DNA of 6,161 nucleotides, taken from the NCBI GenBank assembly GCA_019421925.1, contig JAHZEH010000061.1, forward strand, positions 1 through 6,161, given 5' to 3'. This document shows positions 1 through 4,776 of the stretch, piece after piece. Position numbers and translations under genes: made by a program. Numbering within the stretch: position 1 is the first letter of the stretch; each line of letters starts with the position of its first letter. Origin of the DNA: Clostridia bacterium (GTDB lineage: Bacteria; Bacillota; Clostridia; Christensenellales; CALWSW01). Below the pieces are notes generated by a model, which did no database searches, was not told the DNA's origin, and saw only the letters and a program-made list of their open reading frames with translations.

Positions 1-170
1 ATATCATCAAAATCATCGACACCATTGAGAAAGGGCCGCGCCCCTTTGAGGAAGTTCAGGATATTCTCACACAGCTGATCGAGCTGACCCCCAAGCAGCA
101 GATTTTTGAGGAGTTTGCCGCGGAGGCCGCGCAGCAGTGTGAGATCAAGACCTATCCGGACAGGCTGTAA
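1..170 (+). CDS. 3' end of an unidentified protein (partial, cut by left edge)
   Basis: An open frame enters from the left edge (first whole codon at 3) and stops at TAA 168-170, giving the last 55 residues of a protein. The tail is mostly predicted helix, charged and soluble, and ends in KTYPDRL. I see no membrane segment, zinc ligands or recognisable catalytic motif. Codon use and GC content match the neighbours, so it is very likely a real gene end. In related spore formers the gene before a prsA/spoVT block is often mfd, the transcription-repair coupling factor. However, I cannot match this tail to the usual Mfd C-terminal domain, so I do not name it. The gap to the next gene is 60 bases and holds only a 4-bp hairpin (190-201), so co-transcription with the following gene is possible. 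Confidence 0.6.
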   Translation, partial: IIKIIDTIEKGPRPFEEVQDILTQLIELTPKQQIFEEFAAEAAQQCEIKTYPDRL

Positions 171-230
171 GGTATCTCATCCCCATTAAGCCGGCTCCGG
201 CCAGCGCTAAATTCAAGGAGAGTAATAGAC

Positions 231-1583
231 ATGAAAAATTGGACCAAGATTGTTGCGGGCATTCTGTGCGTCGCCCTGGCCCTGGCTTTTGCCGGGTGCA
301 GCCTTGTGGCGGTTGACGAGGACAAGGACAAGGCGCAGGTGGTCGCCACGGTCAACGGCGAGGAGATCCCCAAGGAGGAGTTCCTCGCGATGCAGCAGCA
401 GTATATCTATATCTACCAGATGTTCGGCATGGACCCCACTTCTGATGAAGCGACGCTTGCGGAATTCAACTCCATGATACTGGACGGGCTTGTCAACAAT
501 CTTGTGCTCGAGCAGCAGGCCAAGGCCCAGGGTTTCGACCAGCTTACCGACGAGGAGAAGGCGGAAGTGGACGCTGAATTCAAGACCGCCTATGACGAGT
601 ACAAGGAGAATTTCCGCGATCAGGCCGAGTCTGAGGCTGAGCTGGATTCCACCATTGACGTGGAAACCCGCCTGGACGAGATTGCCAAGGCCCAGCTTGA
701 GACCGACGGCAGCAGCTACGACGAGGTGATCCAGGACTACTATCTGTCCAAGGCCATTGAGAAGCTTCAGCAGAGCGTGTACGACTCCGTCTCTGTGAGC
801 GACGACGACGTCAAGGCCTGGTACGACAGCACCAAGGAGTCCCAGATCACTGAGATCCAGGCAGAGCCCACCGCTTACGAGAACTATGCGGGCGGGGCCG
901 GCACGACTCCCGCGCTCTACGCCCCCGAGGGATACCGCTACGTCAAGCACATTCTCATCAAATTTGAGGAGAATAAGGAGCTCACCGCTCAGATGGATGA
1001 GCTCACCGCCCAGAAGACCACCCTGGAGACAGAACTGACCACCCTCAAGGAGGATGAGGCTGCCAACGCCGCCGCCATCACCGAGAAGGAGGGGCAGATT
1101 GCTGAGCTGGACACCCAGTATGCCCAGCTTGAGACCCAGTACAAAGCCAGCGCCCTGGCGAAGGCTCAGGACGTGCTGGCCAGGCTCCAGGCGGGCGAGG
1201 ATTTTGCCACGCTGATGGCCGAGTTCAACGAGGATACCGGCGTGGCCGAGGGCGGCGCCTATGCCGAGACCGGCTATCTGGTCGGCCCGGGCACCACCGA
1301 CTACTACCAGTCCTTCACCGACGCTGCCAATGCCCTGGCCAATGTGGGCGATTACAGCGAGCTCGTTGAGACGGGTTACGGTTTCCATATCCTGCGCCTT
1401 GCGAGCCTGGTGACGCCCGGCGAGGTCGCCTTCGAGACCGTGAAGGAGGAGTGCAGGGCTGCCGCCACCACCGAGAAGCAGGAGGCGGAGTGGGCTGCCA
1501 AGCAGCAGGAGTGGACCGAGGCCTCTGAGGTGGTCAAGTATGAGGACCGGCTCAAGGACCTCTCCAGCGAATATGATAAGTAA
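231..1583 (+). CDS. prsA: PrsA/SurA-type parvulin peptidyl-prolyl cis-trans isomerase, lipoprotein
   Basis: This is a 450-residue foldase that should catalyse proline isomerisation in proteins leaving the cell, anchored by lipid to the outer face of the membrane. Residues 1-23 form a lipoprotein signal: a Lys near the start, a hydrophobic core, then the lipobox FAGC with the lipidated Cys at 23. Residues about 35-200 are a SurA-N-like helical chaperone region, beginning with the typical pattern VVATVNGEEIPKEEF. The parvulin domain starts near 235 with VKHILIK and resumes near 308. Both catalytic-site histidines are visible, H240 in KHIL and H386 in GFHIL, and D335 sits where Pin1 has its active cysteine. 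Residues about 246-306 are an Ala/Glu/Thr/Leu-rich coiled coil inserted between the first strand and first helix of the parvulin fold. The length exceeds the roughly 290 residues of Bacillus PrsA because of this insert and a larger N region. The ATG is preceded by AAGGAG at 215-220 with ten bases between. A hairpin terminator follows. The class is secure; the orthologue name is less so. Confidence 0.9.
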   Translation: MKNWTKIVAGILCVALALAFAGCSLVAVDEDKDKAQVVATVNGEEIPKEEFLAMQQQYIYIYQMFGMDPTSDEATLAEFNSMILDGLVNNLVLEQQAKAQGFDQLTDEEKAEVDAEFKTAYDEYKENFRDQAESEAELDSTIDVETRLDEIAKAQLETDGSSYDEVIQDYYLSKAIEKLQQSVYDSVSVSDDDVKAWYDSTKESQITEIQAEPTAYENYAGGAGTTPALYAPEGYRYVKHILIKFEENKELTAQMDELTAQKTTLETELTTLKEDEAANAAAITEKEGQIAELDTQYAQLETQYKASALAKAQDVLARLQAGEDFATLMAEFNEDTGVAEGGAYAETGYLVGPGTTDYYQSFTDAANALANVGDYSELVETGYGFHILRLASLVTPGEVAFETVKEECRAAATTEKQEAEWAAKQQEWTEASEVVKYEDRLKDLSSEYDK

Positions 1584-1608
1584 TCGGGCAATATAAACAA
1601 TATAAATG

Positions 1609-1643
1609 ATAAGGGGATCACTCCGGCGGGGTGACCCCCTTAT
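1609..1643 (+). terminator. Hairpin terminator after prsA
   Basis: A 16-bp stem, 1609-1624 paired with 1628-1643, closes on a 3-base loop (GGC). It has one A-C mismatch and one G-T wobble, with a core of AAGGGG against CCCCTT. It begins 26 bases after the prsA stop. The downstream tail is T-containing (TTATGTTAT) but not a clean T run, so termination may be incomplete. The near-symmetric ends mean it could also act on the other strand, but no minus-strand gene is present. Confidence 0.75.
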
Positions 1644-1975
1644 GTTATACCCGGCAGATAAGGGCGGATACGGTTTTCACGGCCTGACTCTGTCCGGCGT
1701 CATATCGCAGTCTTTTGGAATCGGGCCGCTATATTCTTTGCCTGCGCCTTGCCCCGGTTTGTGGCAGGGCCTGAAAACCCGCGGATTTCAAGGGGCCCAT
1801 TTGTGGAGGTTTCAAGGCGCGGATATGCGGCCTCGGGTTTGCAGGGCAAATGCCCGGAACATGCCAAGAGGCCCAATGAGGCGTGCAGCCCTCTGTCCAC
1901 GGAGGGCAGACGGGGCTTGGGAGGTTGCCAGTGGGGAAGGCCTCTGATAGGCTGGGGGTGAAGGGGGGCAAAATA
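1644..1975 (+). other. 332-base gap with several hairpins; possible structured RNA, leader or intergenic repeat
   Basis: I find no convincing gene here; the open frames lack ribosome sites and protein-like composition. The gap does hold clear inverted repeats. Hairpin 1 pairs GGGCCTGAAA (1767-1776) with TTTCA (1786-1790) and GGCCC (1794-1798), leaving AGG bulged. Hairpin 2 pairs CGGGTTTGC (1834-1842) with GCAAA (1846-1850) and CCCG (1853-1856), with a TG bulge and 3-base loop. Hairpin 3 pairs GCCCTCTG (1888-1895) with CGGAGGGC (1900-1907) around the loop TCCA. It lies inside a closing helix of AGAGGCC (1867-1873) with GGCCTCT (1939-1945). TTTCAAGG occurs twice (1786, 1810) and GCGGAT twice (1781, 1819). 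It may be the leader of the next gene or a dispersed repeat; I recognise no known riboswitch. No good promoter is evident. Confidence 0.35.
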
Positions 1976-2293
1976 ATGGCTTATTGTGAAAAATGCAATC
2001 TTTTGACCGAGGGTGACCGGTGTCCCCGCTGCGGGAACAGAAGGCTGCGGGAGCCCCGGGAGGACGACTTTGTGTTTTTGACCCGGCGTGAGAGCCCTTG
2101 GGCGGGATTGCTGGAGGATGTGTTCTCGCAAAACGGCATTGCTTTCGTCGTGAAGCGGGAAAAGGGGGCCGCCCTGGCGATCCGCACCGGACCGGCCTTT
2201 GAAGGATTCCGTTTTTATGTCCCCTACTGCCAGCTTACGCAGGCTGGGGAGCTTATGAGGGCCATCCTGGACGGGGGGGGATTTGAGGAGTAA
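1976..2293 (+). CDS. Small zinc-ribbon protein with DUF2007-like C-terminal domain
   Basis: A 105-residue soluble protein of unknown function. The N-terminus carries a four-cysteine zinc ribbon, C4-x2-C7 and C16-x2-C19, with the second knuckle reading CPRCG. After a short charged linker, residues about 35-100 resemble the DUF2007 family (putative signal-transducing domain): a helix around LLEDVFSQNGIAF, strands around FVVKRE and FRFYVPY, then a helix near the end. This family match is by eye. The open frame extends upstream to 1883, but ATG 1976 is the better start. It has AAGGGGGG at 1961-1968 seven bases ahead, and the zinc ribbon begins immediately after it, whereas the upstream extension overlaps the hairpin region and looks non-coding. 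It lies between prsA and spoVT, separated from both by gaps with hairpins, so it is probably its own unit. Role in sporulation is possible only by position. Confidence 0.8.
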   Translation: MAYCEKCNLLTEGDRCPRCGNRRLREPREDDFVFLTRRESPWAGLLEDVFSQNGIAFVVKREKGAALAIRTGPAFEGFRFYVPYCQLTQAGELMRAILDGGGFEE

Positions 2294-2325
2294 GGAGGTG
2301 CGGCGATACCGATAGCTATTTGAAA

Positions 2326-2343
2326 AAAAGCCGCTCCGCTTTT
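2326..2343 (+). terminator. Weak possible terminator after the zinc-ribbon gene
   Basis: AAAAGC (2326-2331) pairs with GCTTTT (2338-2343) across a 6-base loop, 32 bases after the preceding stop. The stem is short and partly A-T. A second T run (TTTTT, 2359-2363) lies just downstream with a 4-bp AAAC/GTTT stem. Termination here would fit spoVT having its own promoter, but either stem alone is weak. Confidence 0.3.
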
Positions 2344-2388
2344 GTAGCCAAACGGGCGTTTTTGTCTGGAAAGCCGCCTGCGCCGCGC

Positions 2389-2417
2389 GCATAAAATGCC
2401 AGCCTTTTCAAATACTA
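2389..2417 (+). promoter_or_regulatory. Candidate sigma-G (forespore) promoter of spoVT
   Basis: GCATA at 2389-2393 fits the sigma-F/sigma-G -35 pattern GHATR. After 17 bases, AATACTA at 2411-2417 matches the sigma-G -10 pattern CATWHTA at six of seven positions. Transcription would start near 2424, giving a leader of about 50 bases before the TTG start of spoVT. Bacillus subtilis spoVT is known to be read by sigma-G, which supports the assignment. The ATG at 2396 would lie upstream of this start site and so could not be used from this promoter. Confidence 0.55.
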
Positions 2418-2462
2418 ACGTTGCAATCGAACGAACGGTTCAAACCGAATCTGCAAAAGCAC

Positions 2463-2468
2463 AGGAGG
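2463..2468 (+). promoter_or_regulatory. Ribosome binding site that fixes the spoVT start
   Basis: AGGAGG lies eight bases before TTG 2477. No comparable site precedes the in-frame ATG at 2396, so this site decides in favour of the TTG start. Confidence 0.85.
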
Positions 2469-2476
2469 CACTCACC

Positions 2477-3025
2477 TTGAAAGCAACAGGTATCGTAAGA
2501 AGAATTGACGAATTGGGGCGTGTCGTCATCCCCAAGGAGATCCGCCGTACACTGCGCATCCGTGAAGGCGACCCGCTGGAAATATTCACCGACCGGGAGG
2601 GGGAGGTCATTTTAAAGAAGTATTCCCCCATTGGCGAGCTGAGCGACTTTGCCAGGGAATACGTGGAGTCCCTCAATCAGTCCCTGGGACACATCGCCGC
2701 TATCGCTGATAAGGACACTATTGTCGCCGTCTCCGGCTCGGCCCGCAAGGAGCTGCTGGATAAAGCCATCAGCGAGGATTTGGAGAATATCATGAAGCGG
2801 CGGGATAAAATCCTCGCCAACCGCACGGTGGACAGCAAGTTCTACTCCGTCACGGCTGAGGACGAGCAGTACAGCGCGGAGGTCATCGTCCCGATCTATG
2901 CCGAGGGGGACACTGTAGGCGCGGTGCTTCTGCTCTCCAAGGACGACAAGGTCCGCATGGGCCAGACTGAGCTCAAAGTGGCGGAGACGGCCGCCGGATT
3001 TGTGGGAAAACAGATGGAACAATGA
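2477..3025 (+). CDS. spoVT: Stage V sporulation protein T, AbrB-family late forespore transcription regulator
   Basis: A 182-residue DNA-binding regulator which, in Bacillus, tunes sigma-G-dependent genes in the forespore and so affects cortex and coat formation and germination. Residues 1-47 are the SpoVT/AbrB swapped-hairpin DNA-binding domain, with the family signature RRIDELGRVVIPKEIRR followed by LRIREGDPLEIF. Residues about 56-180 form the GAF-like regulatory domain (SLGHIAAIADKD, then IVAVSGSARK, ending ETAAGFVGKQMEQ). From memory, Bacillus SpoVT is 178 residues with nearly the same first 37 residues. The frame extends back to ATG 2396, adding 27 residues unlike the family. TTG 2477 is preferred because it has AGGAGG eight bases ahead and gives the canonical N-terminus MKATGIVRR. 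A candidate sigma-G promoter lies upstream and a hairpin terminator follows, so it appears to be a single-gene unit. Confidence 0.95.
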   Translation: MKATGIVRRIDELGRVVIPKEIRRTLRIREGDPLEIFTDREGEVILKKYSPIGELSDFAREYVESLNQSLGHIAAIADKDTIVAVSGSARKELLDKAISEDLENIMKRRDKILANRTVDSKFYSVTAEDEQYSAEVIVPIYAEGDTVGAVLLLSKDDKVRMGQTELKVAETAAGFVGKQMEQ

Positions 3026-3035
3026 AGGGCGCAAG

Positions 3036-3071
3036 GCAAAAAGGCTCGTCGGTAAGGCGGGCCTTTTGCTT
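3036..3071 (+). terminator. Hairpin terminator after spoVT
   Basis: A stem pairs 3036-3050 with 3056-3069: GCAAAA against TTTTGC, one bulged A (3042), then GGCTCGTC against GGCGGGCC with two G-T wobbles, around the loop GGTAA. It starts 11 bases after the spoVT stop. The tail (TTATGT) is T-poor, so some read-through into spoVB is likely. Confidence 0.65.
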
Positions 3072-3072
3072 A

Positions 3073-3100
3073 TGTACATCCCCCTCGTTTTTGGTATAAT
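3073..3100 (+). promoter_or_regulatory. Extended -10 promoter for spoVB-mazG
   Basis: TATAAT at 3095-3100 is a perfect vegetative -10. It is preceded by TGG at 3092-3094, making the extended TGn form. A weak -35, TGTACA (3073-3078, four of six), sits 16 bases upstream. It begins right after the spoVT terminator and leaves a leader of about 45 bases. Housekeeping transcription would suit mazG. A sporulation sigma factor at the same place cannot be excluded. Confidence 0.6.
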
Positions 3101-3138
3101 ATTCTAAAACCAGGATGTAAAAGTGCTTCGGCATTGAG

Positions 3139-3147
3139 AAAGGGTGG
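3139..3147 (+). promoter_or_regulatory. Ribosome binding site that fixes the spoVB start
   Basis: AAAGGGTGG lies seven bases before TTG 3155. The more upstream in-frame TTG at 3134 has no purine-rich site in front of it, and would place this site inside the gene. Confidence 0.65.
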
Positions 3148-3154
3148 CGCAGAT

Positions 3155-4759
3155 TTGAATCGAAAGACGAAGAACGCAGTACTGTTTGGCGGTGCATTGA
3201 TCCTTGCGCAGATATTGAGCGTGTTTTTGCGCATTCCCCTGGCCCGGAATATCGGGCTGCAGGAGCTTGCCGCCTTCCAGGCGGCCTATCCGGTATACCT
3301 GCTGATGTTTTTCGGGGCGACTACGGCGCTGCCCCCCCTGGTTGCCCGCATGGTTCGGGCCTGTGCGGGGCGGGGGGTTTTTGTGGCGGCGCGCACGGTG
3401 TTCTATGACGCCCTGATGGTGCTCGTCCTCCCCGGGACGATCCTGGGGGTTCTGGTTGCGCTGTTCTCGGGCGCCTTTGCAGGAATGGTTGGCATAGAAT
3501 CCGCTGGAAACGCGCTGATGTCCGCCGCCCCCCTCTTCCTAGTAGGTATGGCCTGCGCGGCTTTCCGGGGGTATTTCCATGGCATCGGCAATGCCGGTCC
3601 CTCGGCGCTCTCCCTGCTGGTGGAGGCGGCGATGAAAATCCTTTTTGGCCTGCTGTTTGCCGGGATGTACGTGGGACAGGGGGAGGGGCTCCCCGCGATG
3701 GGCGCCATGTTGGGCGTGGTGGTGGCCGAGGTGCTCAGCCTGGCAGTTTTGGCAGTGTTCTATTTCTTTGGAAAAGAGAGGACCACCCTGCGCCAGCCGC
3801 CGGAGGGCTCCAAGGCCCCGCCCCTCAAACTGATTGCAGGAAGCCTCTGGAAGGGGGCGCTGGGCGTGCTGGCGGGATGCGCCATCGTGCCCCTGGCCGC
3901 CTGTGTGGACAGCCTAATGGTGGCCAACTGCATGAGGGGGCTGAATTATACCGCCCCTCAGGTGCAGAGTGCCTTTGCCCTCTATACGGGTATTGCCAGC
4001 CCCATGACCTATTTCCCCGCCCCGGTGTGCGCCGGTCTGGCTCTCGGCCTGGTCCCCCGTATCCAGGGGCACCTGGCCCGCCGGGATTTTGCGTCCATGC
4101 GCGACAGTGCGGCCAGCGCGCTCAAGATGACGGCTCTGCTGGCTCTGCCTGCGGCCGTAGGGCTCATTGTTTTGGCGGGGCCCCTGACCAGGATGGCCTT
4201 TGGCTCCCTGCTTGATGAGGAACAGATAGCGCTGGCGAGCACCCTGCTCTATGTCATGGCGGCGGGCGTATTTTTCCTTGCCGTCGCCCAAACCAGCGCC
4301 GGTATTCTCGCCAGCGTGGGCAAGCCGGGCGTGGCGGCGGGCAATCTGGTGATGGCGCTGGTGCTCAAAGTGATCGTGCAGCTTATCCTGATGACCAATA
4401 GCGGAGTCAATTTGGTGGGCGCCGCCTTTGGCTCGCTGGCCTTCTATGGTGTGCTGGCCGCCTTCAACATGGTTCAGGTCGTCAAGCGGATGCGGCTGTC
4501 CCTGGACTGGGGCAACGCTCTGCTCAAACCGCTCATCGCCTGCGTGTGCATGGGCGCGCTGGTTTATTTTGTGTATTTCGGCCTGCTGGAGAAGGCAGTG
4601 GGCGTTGGGGCGGGCGTTATTCTGACCGTCCTGATCGGTTTCCTGGTCTACCTGGGCTTCCTGGTCTTTACCCGGGTGTTCAACGAGCGGGATTTTGAGC
4701 AGCTTCCCGGGGGCGGCGTTGCCCATGACATCCTGCTCAGATCCGGCATCTATAAATAA
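3155..4759 (+). CDS. spoVB: Stage V sporulation protein B-like lipid/polysaccharide flippase (MATE/MOP superfamily)
   Basis: A 534-residue multi-pass membrane protein. The SpoVB family belongs to the MOP exporters that move lipid-linked sugars across membranes; in Bacillus SpoVB is needed for spore cortex synthesis. Hydrophobic segments cover nearly the whole length, about 12-14 by eye, with a hydrophilic loop near 206-225. Family landmarks are visible. One is the N-terminal helix with RIPLARNIGLQELAAFQAAYP. Others are GYFHGIGNAGPSALS near 139-153 (family pattern GYFQGxxNxxPTAxSQ), PAPVCAGLALGLVPRI near 288-303, and the segment SAGILASVGKPGVAAGN near 381-397. Several positions differ from the usual SpoVB wording, so this copy is divergent. 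I chose TTG 3155 over TTG 3134 because of the ribosome site. The next gene begins 17 bases after the stop, so the two probably share a transcript from the promoter at 3073-3100. A different MOP flippase (for example a MurJ-like one) is possible, but synteny favours SpoVB. Confidence 0.85.
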   Translation: MNRKTKNAVLFGGALILAQILSVFLRIPLARNIGLQELAAFQAAYPVYLLMFFGATTALPPLVARMVRACAGRGVFVAARTVFYDALMVLVLPGTILGVLVALFSGAFAGMVGIESAGNALMSAAPLFLVGMACAAFRGYFHGIGNAGPSALSLLVEAAMKILFGLLFAGMYVGQGEGLPAMGAMLGVVVAEVLSLAVLAVFYFFGKERTTLRQPPEGSKAPPLKLIAGSLWKGALGVLAGCAIVPLAACVDSLMVANCMRGLNYTAPQVQSAFALYTGIASPMTYFPAPVCAGLALGLVPRIQGHLARRDFASMRDSAASALKMTALLALPAAVGLIVLAGPLTRMAFGSLLDEEQIALASTLLYVMAAGVFFLAVAQTSAGILASVGKPGVAAGNLVMALVLKVIVQLILMTNSGVNLVGAAFGSLAFYGVLAAFNMVQVVKRMRLSLDWGNALLKPLIACVCMGALVYFVYFGLLEKAVGVGAGVILTVLIGFLVYLGFLVFTRVFNERDFEQLPGGGVAHDILLRSGIYK

Positions 4760-4764
4760 GGTCT

Positions 4765-4770
4765 GGAGGA
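4765..4770 (+). promoter_or_regulatory. Ribosome binding site of mazG
   Basis: GGAGGA lies six bases before TTG 4777 and inside the 17-base gap after spoVB. It decides the start, since the next in-frame ATG (4801) would remove the first strand of the methylase domain. Confidence 0.8.
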
Positions 4771-4776
4771 ATTCCA

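Noticed and set aside
213..1388. Long minus-strand open frame (391 codons) opposite prsA
   Set aside because: It is antisense to a clearly real lipoprotein foldase, has no ribosome site or family features, and is a leucine/glycine-rich shadow expected from GC-rich codon use.
1715..1735. Promoter made of TTGGAA (1715-1720) and TATATT (1730-1735)
   Set aside because: The spacing is only nine bases and no acceptable -35 lies at 16-18 bases, so it was not called.
1606..1947. 113-codon plus-strand open frame in the prsA to zinc-ribbon gap
   Set aside because: It begins inside the terminator hairpin, has no ribosome site, and encodes an Arg/Gly/Pro-rich low-quality protein across inverted repeats.
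2320..2394. Possible 24-codon leader peptide starting at TTG 2320 after a perfect AAGGAGG at 2292
   Set aside because: The ribosome site is about 20 bases from the TTG, too far for normal initiation, and the frame overlaps the weak terminator stem and promoter -35.
2396..2476. 27-residue N-terminal extension of SpoVT from ATG 2396
   Set aside because: It has no ribosome site, does not resemble the family, and overlaps the candidate sigma-G promoter.
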